This document shows positions 21,001-35,000 of a stretch of 64,000 bases of DNA, piece by piece. This stretch comes from Ligustrum vulgare (taxonomy: Eukaryota; Streptophyta; Magnoliopsida; Lamiales; Oleaceae). The DNA lies in the NCBI GenBank assembly GCA_963555705.1, contig OY743180.1, positions 35,992,129 through 36,056,128 of the forward strand. Reading direction: 5' to 3'. Made by a program: the position numbers and the translations under genes. The notes under the pieces are model-generated. The model saw only the letters and a list, made by a program, of their open reading frames with translations, did not search any database and was not told where the DNA came from. Within the stretch, counting starts at the first letter, position 1. Each line of letters begins with the position of its first letter.

Positions 21001-21378
21001 CCCCATGAAATACTCACCCTACTTTTTAACAGTTTTGCAGATTTCGGAGACGGTGGCGAGCGATGAATGATGGTGGCAATAATCGTTGAACGGTTGAAAG
21101 TTTGACGTTAATGATTTCCGTATTTTCCAAACAATCGAATAATTTAGAGAAGTTCATTTATTTGAGAAATTATGATATTGGCAATTTCTTTACAATATTA
21201 ATGGTTCTATTTACTATTTCAAATGGTTTCATAAATGTTTTCAATTTTAGCGGCCATTACAGTTTATTTAATGTTGCCAAAAATGAATTTCAATTATTTC
21301 TTCCGCAAAAATATTATTCGAAAAATTTAGACAGAAAATGACGTAGTGAATCGGGTATACGGAACTCGGGGCGCTACA
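18095..21378 (+). repeat. 3' LTR of element 1
   Basis: 3284 bp, the same length as the 5' LTR at a constant offset of 6600, with about three substitutions seen. It contains the same C/A-rich stretch (about 18340-19530). Confidence 0.96.
20291..20696 (+). repeat. Five-copy hairpin motif cluster in 3' LTR of element 1
   Basis: Copy of the cluster in the 5' LTR, with the same five CCACCTAAGTTCGGTA cores. Confidence 0.7.
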
Positions 21379-21383
21379 GTAGG
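21379..21383. repeat. Target-site duplication, right (element 1)
   Basis: GTAGG, matching 11490-11494. The satellite continues in phase as TATGTCGATG. Confidence 0.93.
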
Positions 21384-21425
21384 TATGTCGATGTACGAGT
21401 AAAAGTGGAAATAGGAACTAAAGTT

Positions 21426-24400
21426 TAACAAATATGGGATTCAGAGTAACAATTGTTTGGAACTGCTACTGATAATTTTTTATTTTGAATAAGACAAGTG
21501 TATGAAATTTCATATTTTAGTATTGCAATAGATTTATTATTGTAAAGTTTATTTTTGTATACTTTAAAATATTATTTAAGATTTGCTTGACAATGATTAA
21601 ATATTTGTATTGATTGCAGAAGACGTGCTCATAGAATACTGGTCTTTTGGAATGGTTTTGACACTCCACACTTGATATGCCGACAACCTAGTTGCTTATA
21701 AGGGAATTAATTCTTTTAGTGAAATGTTTATTATGGCCAGTTCGATTTAGTTTTTAATATTGAATTTATAATTAGTGTATGTTTGACGTAGATTACTTGA
21801 GTTAATAGGAGTCGGAGTAGGAGTGAAGTGAGTAATAACTTTTATACGAGTACGGGATGTTGTTGGACAACGTAAGTCACAGTTGGAGTAATAGCTGAAA
21901 GAGACACTAAATTTAACGAATGGGGGTGAGAGTAACAATAGGTTGGAGCGGTTATTAAAATTTCATAAGTAGAAGTTAGGGTAGTGTATGAAATTTCATC
22001 TTCTTGTATTGCTGTATATGTATTATTACATTATTTACTATTATTTTCTTTAAAATATTTGTTAAGATTTGCTTGAGAAAGATTGTTATTAACGATTACA
22101 TAAGCTGTTTTCGTAGAATACCTGTCATTTCGGGATGCTTTTCAATATGGACGCTTGGACTGGCTACAACCGTACTTCTCGTAAGGGAAGTAGTTTATTT
22201 ATTTAAATTCTTACGGTCCTTTAGATTTTGTTTTCAGTTTTGAATTCATTATTATTGTATGTTTGATGTAGATTTCCTGAGTTAATAGGAGTCGGACTGG
22301 GAGTTGAAGAAGTTGGTAACTTTTATTCGGATAGGGGAAGGACCTGGGGTAGGTATGTCGATGTACGAGTAAAAGTGGAAATAGGAACTAAAGTTTAACA
22401 AATATGGGATTCGGAGTAACAATTGTTAGGAACTGCTACTGAAATTTTTTTATTTGGAGTAAGACAAGTTTATGAAATTTCATATTTTAGTATTGCAATA
22501 GATTTATTATTGTAAAGTTTATTTTTGTATACTTTAAAATATTATTTATGCTTTGCTTGACAATGATTAAATATTTGTATTGATTGCAGAAGACGTGCTC
22601 GCAGAATACTGGTCTTTTGGAATGGTTTTAACACTACACACTTGATATGCCGACAACCTAGTTGCTTATAAGGGAATTATTTCTTTTAGTGAAATGTTTA
22701 TTATGGCCAGTTCGATTTAGTTTTTAATATTGAATTTATAATTAGTGAATGTTTGACGTAGATTACTTGAGTTAATAGGAATCGGAGTAGGAGTGAAGTG
22801 AGTAATAACTATTATACGAGTACGGGATGTTGTAGGAGTTGGTAAGTCACAGTTTGAGTAATAGCTGAAGTAGACACTAAATTTAACGAATGGGGGTAAG
22901 AGTAACAATAGGTTGGAGCGGTTATTAAAATTTCATAAGTAGAAGTAAGAGTAGTGTATGAAATTTCATCTTCTTGTATTGCTATTATTTTCTTCAAAAT
23001 ATTTGTTAAGATTTGCTTGAGAAAGATTGTTATTAACGATTACACAAGCTGTTCTCGTAGAATACTTGTCATTTCGGGATGCTTTTCAATATGGACGCTT
23101 GGACTGGCTACAACCGTACTTCTCGTAAAGGAATTAGTTTATTTATTTAAATTCTTATGGTCCTTTAGATTTTGTTTTCAGTTTTGAATTCATTATTATT
23201 GCATGTTTGAAGTAGATTTCCTGAGTTAATAGGAGTCGGACCGGGAGTTGAAGAAGTTGGTAACTTTTATTCGGATAGGGGAAGGACCTTGGGTAGGTAT
23301 GTCGATGTACGAGTAAAAGTGGAAATAGGAACTAAAGTTTAACAAATATGGGATTCAGAGTAACAATTGTTAGGAACTGCTACTGAAAATTTTTTATTTG
23401 GAGTAAGACAAGTGTATGAAATTTCATATTTTAGTATTGCAATAGATTTATTATTGTAAAGTTTATTTTTGTATACTTTAAAATATTATTTAAGATTTGC
23501 TTGACAATGATTAAATATTTGTATTGATTGCAGAAGACGTGCTCATAGAATACTGGTCTTTTGGAATGGTTTTAACACTCCACACTTGATATGCCGACAA
23601 CCTAGTTGCTTATAAGGGAATTATTTCTTTTAGTGAAATGTTTATTATGGCCAGTTCGATTTAGTTTTTAATATTGAATTTATAATTAGTATATGTTTGA
23701 CGCAGATTACTTGAGTTAATAGGAGTCGGAGTAGGAGTGAAGTGAGTAATAACTATTATACGAGTACGGGATGTCGTAGAAGTTGGTAAGTCACAGTTTG
23801 AGTAATAGCTGAAGTAGACACTAAATTTAACGAATGGGGGTAAGAGTAACAATAGGTTGGAGCGGTTATTAAAATTTCATAAGTAGAAGTAAGAGTAGTG
23901 TATGAAATTTCATCTTCTTGTATTGCTGTATATGTATTATTACATTGTTTACTATTATTTTCTTTAAAATATTTGTTAAGATTTGCTTGAGAAAGATTGT
24001 TATTAACGATTACACAAGCTGTTCTCGTAGAATACTTGTCATGTCGGGATGCTTTTCAATATGGACGGTTGGACTGGCTACAACCGTACTTCTCGTAAGG
24101 GAAGTAGTTTATTTATTTAAATTCTTACGGTCCTTTAGATTTTGTTTTCAGTTTTGAATTCATTATTATTGTATGTTTGAAGTAGATTTCCTGAGTTAAT
24201 AGGAGTCGGACTGGGAGTTGAAGAAGTTGGTAACTTTTATTCGAATAGGGGAAGGACCTGGGGTAGGTATGTCGATGTACGAGTAAAAGTGGAAATAGGA
24301 ACTAAAGTTTAACAAATATGGGATTCAGAGTAACAATTGTTAGGAACTGCTACTGAAATTTTTTTATTTGGAGTAAGACAAGTGTATGAAATTTCATATT

Positions 24401-26225
24401 TTAGTATTGCAATAGATTTATTATTGTAAAGTTTATTTTTGTATACTTTAAAATATTATTTAAGATTTGCTTGACAATGATTAAATATTTGTATTGATTG
24501 CAGAAGACGTGCTCATAGAATACTGGTCTTTTGGAATGGTTTTAACACTCCACACTTGATATGCCGACAACCTAGTTGCTTATAAGGGAATTAATTCTTT
24601 TAGTGAAATGTTTATTATGGACAGTTCGATTTAGTTTTTAATATTGAATTTATAATTAGTGTATGTTTGACGTAGATTACTTGAGTTAATAGGAGTCGGA
24701 GTAGGAGTGAAGTGAGTAATAACTATTATACGAGTACGGGATGTCGTAGAAGTTGGTAAGTCACAGTTGGAGTAATAGCTGAAATAGACACTAAATTTAA
24801 CGAATGGGGGTAAGAGCAACAATAGGTTGGAGCGGTTATTAAAATTTCATAAGTAGAAGTAAGAGTAGTGTATGAATTTTCATCTTCTTGTATTGCTATT
24901 ATTTTCTTCAAAATATTTGTTAAGATTTGCTTGAGAAAGATTGTTATTAACGATTACACAAGCTGTTCTCGTAGAATACTTGTCATTTCGGGATGCTTTT
25001 CAATATGGACGCTTGGACTGGCTACAACCGTACTTCTCGTAAGGGAAGTAGTTTATTTATTTAAATTCTTATGGTCCTTTAGATTTTGTTTTCAGTTTTG
25101 AATTCATTATTATTGCATGTTTGAAGTAGATTTCCTGAGTTAATAGGAGTCGGACCGGGAGTTGAGGAAGTTGGTAACTTTTATTCGGATAGGGGAAGGA
25201 CCTTGGGTAGGTATGTCGATGTACGAGTAAAAGTGGAAATAGGAACTAAAGTTTAACAAATATGGGATTCAGAGTAACAATTGTTAGGAACTTCTACTGA
25301 AATTTTTTTATTTGGAGTAAGACAAGTTTATGAAATCTCATATTTTAGTATTGTAATAGATTTGTTATTGTAAAGTTTATTTTTGTATACTTTAAAATAT
25401 TATTTAAGATTTGCTTGACCATGATTAAATATTTGTATTGATTGCAGAAGACGTGCTCGTAGAATACTGGTCTTTTGGAATGGTTTTAACACTACACACT
25501 TGATATGCCGACATTCTAGTTGCTTATAAGGGAATTAATTCTTTTAGTGAAATGTTTATTATGGACAGTTCGATTTAGTTTTTAATATTGAATTTATAAT
25601 TAGTGTATGTTTGACGTAGATTACTTGAGTTAATAGGAGTCGGAGTAGGAGTGAAGTGAGTAATAACTATTATACGAGTACGGGATGTCGTAGAAAATCT
25701 GGTAAGTCACAGTTGGAGTAATAGCTGAAGTAGACACTAAATTTAAGGAATGGGGGTGAGAGTAACAATAGGTTGGAGCGGTTATTAAAATTTCATAAGT
25801 AGAAGTTAGGGTAGTGTATGAAATTTCATCTTCTTGTATTGCTGTATATGTATTATTACATTATTTACTATTATTTTCTTTAAAATATTTGTTAAGATTT
25901 GCTTGAGAAAGATTGTTATTAACGATTACATAAGCTGTTTTCGTAGAATACTTGTCATTTTGGGATGCTTTTCAATATGGACGCTTGGACTGGCTACAAC
26001 CGTACTTCTCGTAAGGGAAGTAGTTTATTTATTTAAATTCTTATGGCCCTTTAGATTTTGTTTTCAGTTTTGAATTCATTATTATTGTATGTTTGAAGTA
26101 GATTTCCTGAGTTAATAGGAGTCGAACTGGGAGTTGAACAAGTTGGTAACTTTTATTCGGATAGGGTAAGGACCTGGGGTAGGTATGTCGATGTACGAGT
26201 AAAAGTGGAAATAGGAACTAAAGTT
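21426..26225 (+). repeat. Six-unit higher-order repeat, later copy (A-B-C'-D-E)
   Basis: Five units match 2-4801 in order at an offset of 21424 bp, including shared rare marks such as CTTCTACTGAAA with CCGACATTCTAG in the E unit and TGTATGAATTTTCAT in D. The 26-bp-deletion units fall at the same places (about 22984 and 24898). Confidence 0.75.
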
Positions 26226-29200
26226 TAACAAATATGGGATTCAAAGTAACAATTGTTTGGAACTGCTACTGAAATTTTTTTATTTGGAATAAGACAAGTG
26301 TATGAAATTTCATATTTTAGTATTGCAATAGATTTATTATTGTAAAGTTTATTTTTGTATACTTTAAAATATTATTTAAGATTTGCTTGACAATGATTAA
26401 ATATTTGTATTGATTGCAGAAGACGTGCTCATAGAATACTGGTCTTTTGGAATGGTTTTAACACTCCACACTTGATATGCCGACAACCTAGTTGCTTATA
26501 AGGGAATTAATTCTTTTAGTGAAATGTTTATTATGGCCAGTTCGATTTAGTTTATAATATTGAATTTATAATTAGTGTATGTTTGACGTAGATTACTTGA
26601 GTTAATAGGAGTCGGAGTAGGAGTGAAGTGAGTAATAACTTTTATACGAGTACGGGATGTTGTTGGACAACGTAAGTCACAGTTGGAGTAATAGCTGAAA
26701 GAGACACTAAATTTAACGAATGGGGGTAAGAGCAACAATAGGTTGGAGCGGTTATTAAAATTTCATAAGTAGAAGTAAGAGTAGTGTATGAAATTTCATC
26801 TTCTTGTATTGCTGTATATGTATTATTACATTGTTTACTATTATTTTCTTTAAAATATTTGTTAAGATTTGCTTGAGAAAGATTGTTATTAACGATTACA
26901 TAAGCTGTTTTCGTAGAATACTTGTCATTTCGAGATGCTTTTCAATATGGACGCTTGGACTGACTACAACCGTACTTCTCGTAAGGAAAGTAGTTTATTT
27001 ATTTAAATTCTTATGGCCCTTTAGATTTTGTTTTCAGTTTTGAATTCATTATTATTGTATGTTTGAAGTAGATTTCCTGAGTTAATAGGAGTCGAACTGG
27101 GAGTTGAACAAGTTGGTAACTTTTATTCGGATAGGGTAAGGACCTGGGGTAGGTATGTCGATGTACGAGTAAAAGTGGAAATAGGAACTAAAGTTTAACA
27201 AATATGGGATTCAGAGTAACAATTGTTAGGAACTGCTACTGAAAATTTTTTATTTGGAGTAAGACAAGTGTATGAAATTTCATATTTTAGTATTGCAATA
27301 GATTTATTATTGTAAAGTTTATTTTTGTATACTTTAAAATATTATTTAAGATTTGCTTGACAATGATTAAATATTTTGTATTGATTGCAGAAGACGTGCT
27401 CATAGAATACTGGTCTTTTGGAATGGTTTTAACACTCCACACTTGATATGCCGACAACCTAGTTGCTTATAAGGGAATTAATTCTTTTAGTGAAATGTTT
27501 ATTATGGCCAGTTCGATTTAGTTTATAATATTGAATTTATAATTAGTGTATGTTTGACGTAGATTACTTGAGTTAATAGGAGTCGGAGTAGGAGTGAAGT
27601 GAGTAATAACTTTTATACGAGTACGGGATGTTGTTGGACAACGTAAGTCACAGTTGGAGTAATAGCTGAAAGAGACACTAAATTTAACGAATGGGGGTAA
27701 GAGCAACAATAGGTTGGAGCGGTTATTAAAATTTCATAAGTAGAAGTAAGAGTAGTGTATGAAATTTCATCTTCTTGTATTGCTGTATATGTATTATTAC
27801 ATTGTTTACTATTATTTTCTTTAAAATATTTGTTAAGATTTGCTTGAGAAAGATTGTTATTAACGATTACATAAGCTGTTTTCGTAGAATACTTGTCATT
27901 TCGGGATGCTTTTCAATATGGACGCTTGGACTGACTACAACCGTACTTCTCGTAAGGGAAGTAGTTTATTTATTTAAATTCTTATGGCCCTTTAGATTTT
28001 GTTTTCAGTTTTGAATTCATTATTATTGTATGTTTGAAGTAGATTTCCTGAGTTAATAGGAGTCGAACTGGGAGTTGAACAAGTTGGTAACTTTTATTCG
28101 GATAGGGTAAGGACCTGGGGTAGGTATGTCGATGTACGAGTAAAAGTGGAAATAGGAACTAAAGTTTAACAAATATGGGATTCAGAGTAACAATTGTTAG
28201 GAACTGCTACTGAAAATTTTTTATTTGGAGTAAGACAAGTGTATGAAATTTCATATTTTAGTATTGCAATAGATTTATTATTGTAAAGTTTATTTTTGTA
28301 TACTTTAAAATATTATTTAAGATTTGCTTGACAATGATTAAATATTTTGTATTGATTGCAGAAGACGTGCTCATAGAATACTGGTCTTTTGGAATGGTTT
28401 TAACACTCCACACTTGATATGCCGACAACCTAGTTGCTTATAAGGGAATTAATTCTTTTAGTGAAATGTTTATTATGGCCAGTTCGATTTAGTTTTTAAT
28501 ATTGAATTTATAATTAGTGTATGTTTGACGTAGATTACTTGAGTTAATAGGAGTCGGAGTAGGAGTGAAGTGAGTAATAACTTTTATACGAGTACGGGAT
28601 GTTGTTGGACAACGTAAGTCACAGTTGGAGTAATAGCTGAAAGAGACACTAAATTTAACGAATGGGGGTAAGAGCAACAATAGGTTGGAGCGGTTATTAA
28701 AATTTCATAAGTAGAAGTAAGAGTAGTGTATGAAATTTCATCTTCTTGTATTGCTGTATATGTATTATTACATTGTTTACTATTATTTTCTTTAAAATAT
28801 TTGTTAAGATTTGCTTGAGAAAGATTGTTATTAACCATTACATAAGCTGTTCTCGTAGAATACTTGTCATTTCGGGATGCTTTTCAATATGGACGCTTGG
28901 ACTGACTAAAACCGTACTTCTCGTAAGGGAAGTAGTTTATTTATTTAAATTCTTATGGCCCTTTAGATTTTGTTTTCAGTTTTGAATTCATTATTATTGT
29001 ATGTTTGAAGTTGATTTCCTGAGTTAATAGGAGTCGAACTGGGAGTTGAACAAGTTGCTAACTTTTATTCGGATAGGGTAAGGACCTGGGGTAGGTATGT
29101 CGATGTACGAGTAAAAGTGGAAATAGGAACTAAAGTTTAACAAATATGGGATTCAGAGTAACAATTGTTAGGAACTGCTACTGAAAATTTTTTATTTGGA

Positions 29201-32200
29201 GTAAGACAAGTGTATGAAATTTCATATTTTAGTATTGCAATAGATTTATTATTGTAAAGTTTATTTTTGTATACTTTAAAATATTATTTAAGATTTGCTT
29301 GACAATGATTAAATATTTTGTATTGATTGCAGAAGACGTGCTCATAGAATACTGGTCTTTTGGAATGGTTTTCACACTCCACACTTGATATGCCGACAAC
29401 CTAGTTGCTTATAAGGGAATTAATTCTTTTAGTGAAATGTTTATTATGGCCAGTTCGATTTAGTTTTTAATATTGAATTTATAATTAGTGTATGTTTGAC
29501 GTAGATTACTTGAGTTAATAGGAGTCGGAGTAGGAGTGAAGTGAGTAATAACTTTTATACGAGTACGGGATGTTGTTGGACAACGTAAGTCACAGTTGGA
29601 GTAATAGCTGAAAGAGACACTAAATTTAACGAATGGGGGTAAGAGCAACAATAGGTTGGAGCGGTTATTAAAATTTCATAAGTAGAAGTAAGAGTAGTGT
29701 ATGAAATTTCATCTTCTTGTATTGCTGTATATGTATTATTACATTGTTTACTATTATTTTCTTTAAAATATTTGTTAAGATTTGCTTGAGAAAGATTGTT
29801 ATTAACGATTACATAAGCTGTTTTCGTAGAATACTTGTCATTTCGGGATGCTTTTCAATATGGACGCTTGGACTGACTACAACCGTACTTCTCGTAAGGG
29901 AAGTAGTTTATTTATTTAAATTCTTATGGCCCTTTAGATTTTGTTTTCAGTTTTGAATTCATTATTATTGTATGTTTGAAGTAGATTTCCTGAGTTAATA
30001 GGAGTCGAACTGGGAGTTGAACAAGTTGGTAACTTTTATTCGGATAGGGTAAGGACCTGGGGTAGGTATGTCGATGTACGAGTAAAAGTGGAAATAGGAA
30101 CTAAAGTTTAACAAATATGGGATTCAGAGTAACAATTGTTAGGAACTGCTACTGGAAATTTTTTATTTGGAGTAAGACAAGTGTATGAAATTTCATATTT
30201 TAGTATTGCAATAGATTTATTATTGTAAAGTTTATTTTTGTATACTTTAAAATATTATTTAAGATTTGCTTGACAATGATTAAATATTTTGTATTGATTG
30301 CAGAAGACGTGCTCATAGAATACTGGTCTTTTGGAATGGTTTTAACAATCCACACTTGATATGCCGACAACCTAGTTGCTTATAAGGGAATTAATTCTTT
30401 TAGTGAAATGTTTATTATGGCCAGTTCGATTTAGTTTATAATATTGAATTTATAATTAGTGTATGTTTGACGTAGATTACTTGAGTTAATAGGAGTCGGA
30501 GTAGGAGTGAAGTGAGTAATAACTTTTATACGAGTACGGGATGTTGTTGGACAACGTAAGTCACAGTTGGAGTAATAGCTGAAAGAGACACTAAATTTAA
30601 CGAATGGGGGTAAGAGCAACAATAGGTTGGAGCGGTTATTAAAATTTCATAAGTAGAAGTAAGAGTAGTGTATGAAATTTCATCTTCTTGTATTGCTGTA
30701 TATGTATTATTACATTGTTTACTATTATTTTCTTTAAAATATTTGTTAAGATTTGCTTGAGAAAGATTGTTATTAACCATTACATAAGCTGTTCTCGTAG
30801 AATACTTGTCATTTCGGGATGCTTGTCAATATGGACGCTTGGACTGACTAAAACCGTACTTCTCGTAAGGGAAGTAGTTTATTTATTTAAATTCTTATGG
30901 CCCTTTAGATTTTGTTTTCAGTTTTGAATTCATTATTATTGTATGTTTGAAGTAGATTTCCTGAGTTAATAGGAGTCGAACTGGGAGTTGAACAAGTTGG
31001 TAACTTTTATTCGGATAGGGTAAGGACCTGGGGTAGGTATGTCGATGTACGAGTAAAAGTGGAAATAGGAACTAAAGTTTAACAAATATGGGATTCAGAG
31101 TAACAATTGTTAGGAACTGCTACTGAAATTTTTTTATTTGGAGTAAGACAAGTGTATGAAATTTCATATTTTAGTATTGCAATAGATTTATTATTGTAAA
31201 GTTTATTTTTGTATACTTTAAAATATTATTTAAGATTTGCTTGACAATGATTAAATATTTTGTATTGATTGCAGAAGACGTGCTCATAGAATACTGGTCT
31301 TTTGGAATGGTTTTAACACTCCACACTTGATATGCCGACAACCTAGTTGCTTATAAGGGAATTAATTCTTTTAGTGAAATGTTTATTATGGCCAGTTCGA
31401 TTTAGTTTTTAATATTGAATTTATAATTAGTGTATGTTTGACGTAGATTACTTGAGTTAATAGGAGTCGGAGTAGGAGTGAAGTGAGTAATAACTTTTAT
31501 ACGAGTACGGGATGTTGTTGGACAACGTAAGTCACAGTTGGAGTAATAGCTGAAAGAGACACTAAATTTAACGAATGGGGGTAAGAGCAACAATAGGTTG
31601 GAGCGGTTATTAAAATTTCATAAGTAGAAGTAAGAGTAGTGTATGAAATTTCATCTTCTTGTATTGCTGTATATGTATTATTACATTGTTTACTATTATT
31701 TTCTTTAAAATATTTGTTAAGATTTGCTTGAGAAAGATTGTTATTAACCATTACATAAGCTGTTCTCGTAGAATACTTGTCATTTCGGGATGCTTTTCAA
31801 TATGGACGCTTGGACTGACTAAAACCGTACTTCTCGTAAGGGAAGTAGTTTATTTATTTAAATTCTTATGGCCCTTTAGATTTTGTTTTCAGTTTTGAAT
31901 TCATTATTATTGTATGTTTGAAGTTGATTTCCTGAGTTAATAGGAGTCGAACTGGGAGTTGAACAAGTTGGTAACTTTTATTCGGATAGGGTAAGGACCT
32001 GGGGTAGGTATGTCGATGTACGAGTAAAAGTGGAAATAGGAACTAAAGTTTAACAAATATGGGATTCAGAGTAACAATTGTTAGGAACTGCTACTGAAAA
32101 TTTTTTATTTGGAGTAAGACAAGTGTATGAAATTTCATATTTTAGTATTGCAATAGATTTATTATTGTAAAGTTTATTTTTGTATACTTTAAAATATTAT

Positions 32201-34800
32201 TTAAGATTTGCTTGACAATGATTAAATATTTTGTATTGATTGCAGAAGACGTGCTCATAGAATACTGGTCTTTTGGAATGGTTTTAACACTCCACACTTG
32301 ATATGCCGACAACCTAGTTGCTTATAAGGGAATTAATTCTTTTAGTGAAATGTTTATTATGGCCAGTTCGATTTAGTTTTTAATATTGAATTTATAATTA
32401 GTGTATGTTTGACGTAGATTACTTGAGTTAATAGGAGTCGGAGTAGGAGTGAAGTGAGTAATAACTTTTATACGAGTACGGGATGTTGTTGGACAACGTA
32501 AGTCACAGTTGGAGTAATAGCTGAAAGAGACACTAAATTTAACGAATGGGGGTAAGAGCAACAATAGGTTGGAGCGGTTATTAAAATTTCATAAGTAGAA
32601 GTAAGAGTAGTGTATGAAATTTCATCTTCTTGTATTGCTGTATATGTATTATTACATTGTTTACTATTATTTTCTTTAAAATATTTGTTAAGATTTGCTT
32701 GAGAAAGATTGTTATTAACGTTTACATAAGCTGTTTTCGTAGAATACTTGTCATTTCGGGATGCTTTTCAATATGGACGCTTGGACTGGCTACAACCGTA
32801 CTTCTCGTAAGGGAAGTAGTTTATTTATTTTAATTCTTATGGCCCTTTAGATTTTGTTTTCAGTTTTGAATTCATTATTATTGTATGTTTGAAGTAGATT
32901 TCCTGAGTTAATAGGAGTGGAACTGGGAGTTGAACAAGTTGGTAACTTTTATTCGGACAGGGTAAGGACCTGGGGTAGGTATGTCGATGTACGAGTAAAA
33001 GTGGAAATAGGAACTAAAGTTTAACAAATATGGGATTCAGAGTAACAATTGTTTGGAACTGCTACTGAACTTTTTTTATTTGGAGTAAGACAAGTATATG
33101 AAATTTCATATTTTAGTATTGCAATAGATTTATTGTTGTAAAGTTTATTTTTGTATACATTAAAATATTATTTAAGATTTGCTTGAAATTGATTAAATAT
33201 TTGTATTGATTGCAGAAGACGTGCTCATAGAATACTGGTCTTTTGGAATGGTTTTAACACTCCACACTTGATATGCCGACAACCTAGTTGCTTATAAGGG
33301 AATTAATTCTTTTAGTGAAATGTTTATTATGGCCAGTTCGATTTAGTTTTTAATATTGAATTTATAATTAGTGTATGTTTGACGTAGATTACTTGAGTTA
33401 ATAGGAGTCGGAGTAGGAGTGAAGTGAGTAATAACTTTTATACGAGTACGAGATGTTGTTGGACAACGTAAGTCACAGTTGGAGTAATAGCTGAAGTAGA
33501 CACTAAATATAACGAATGGGGGTAAGAGCAACAATAGGTTGGAGCGGTTATTAAAATTTCATAAGTAGAAGTAAGAGCAGTGTATGAAATTTCATCTTCT
33601 TGTATTGCTGTATATGTATTATTACATTGTTTACTATTATTTTCTTTAAAATATTTGTTAAGATTTGCTTGAGAAAGATTGTTATTAACCATTACATAAG
33701 CTGTTTTCGTAGAATACTTGTCATTTCGGGATGCTTTTCAATATGGACGCTTGGACTGGCTACAACCGTACTTCTCGTAAGGGAAGTTGTTTATTTATTT
33801 TAATTCTTATGGCCCTTTAGATTTTGTTTTCAGTTTTGAATTCATTATTATTGTATGTTTGAAGTAGATTTCCTGAGTTAATAGGAGTCGAACTGGGAGT
33901 TGAACAAGTTGGTAACTTTTATTCGGATAGGGTAAGGACCTGGGGTAGGTATGTCGATGTACGAGTAAAAGTGGAAATAGGAACTAAAGTTTATCAAATA
34001 TGGGATTCAGAGTAACAATTGTTAGGAACTGCTACTGAAAATTTTTTATTTGGAGTAAGACAAGTGTATGAAATTTAATATTTTAGTATTGCAATAGATT
34101 TATTATTGTAAAGTTTATTTTTGTATACTTTAAAATATTATTTAAGATTTGCTTGACAATGATTAAATATTTTGTATTGATTGCAGAAGACGTGCTCATA
34201 GAATACTGGTCTTTTGGAATGGTTTTAACACTCCACACTTGATATGCCGACAACCTAGTTGCTTATAAGGGAATTAATTCTTTTAGTGAAATGTTTATTA
34301 TGGCCAGTTCGATTTAGTTTTTAATATTGAATTTATAATTAGTGTATGTTTGACGTAGATTACTTGAGTTAATAGGAGTCGGAGTAGGAGTGAAGTGAGT
34401 AATACCTTTTATACGAGTACGGGATGTTGTTGGAGTTGGTAAGTCAGTTGGAGTAATAGCTGAAGTAGACACTAAATTTAACGAATGGGGGTAAGAGCAA
34501 CAATAGGTTGGAGCGGTTATTAAAATTTCATAAGTAGAAGTAAGAGTAGTGTATGAAATTTCATCTTCTTGTATTGCTGTATATGTATTATTACATTGTT
34601 TACTATTATTTTCTTTAAAATATTTGTTAAGATTTGCTTGAGAAAGATTGTTATTAACGTTTACATGTTTTCGTAGAATACTTGTCATTTCGGGATGCTT
34701 TTCAATATGGACGCTTGGACTGGCTACAACCGTACTTCTCGTAAGGGAAGTAGTTTATTTATTTTAATTCTTATGGCCCTTTAGATTTTGTTTTCAGTTT
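26226..34800 (+). repeat. Homogenised block of 971-bp units
   Basis: Units from 26226 are spaced exactly 971 bp up to 32052, then 970-971. From 27197 most carry one extra T (AAATATTTTGTATTG). Several have AACCATTACATAAGC or GACTGACTAAAACC in place of the usual bases, and these marks alternate irregularly. This looks like a recent local amplification. Confidence 0.75.
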
Positions 34801-35000
34801 NNNNNNNNNNNNNNNNNNNNNNNNNNNNNNNNNNNNNNNNNNNNNNNNNNNNNNNNNNNNNNNNNNNNNNNNNNNNNNNNNNNNNNNNNNNNNNNNNNNN
34901 NNNNNNNNNNNNNNNNNNNNNNNNNNNNNNNNNNNNNNNNNNNNNNNNNNNNNNNNNNNNNNNNNNNNNNNNNNNNNNNNNNNNNNNNNNNNNNNNNNNN
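34801..35000. other. Assembly gap (200 N)
   Basis: Two hundred N inside a satellite unit. The left flank ends GTTTTCAGTTT and the right begins TGAATTCATT, which join without loss into the normal satellite text. The true gap is therefore zero or a whole number of units, and 200 is a placeholder. Confidence 0.97.

Larger units (their letters stand above)
11495..21378 (+). mobile_element. LTR retrotransposon element 1, Ty3/gypsy-like, non-autonomous, carrying a captured cassette
   Basis: Complete element of 9884 bp with two 3284-bp LTRs, a primer-binding site for initiator tRNA-Met, a purine tract and a 5-bp target-site duplication. I counted only about three base differences between the LTRs by eye (about 12136/18736, 12259/18859, 13775/20375), so the insertion is recent. 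The 3316-bp internal region has no recognisable gag, protease, reverse transcriptase, RNase H or integrase. The segment TTCGAGGACGAAAT before the purine tract is typical of plant gypsy elements and is shared with element 2. Between parts that align with the non-coding interior of element 2 lies a foreign segment (about 15430-17890) with two intact antisense frames. It must have been mobilised by proteins from a related element. Confidence 0.95.
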
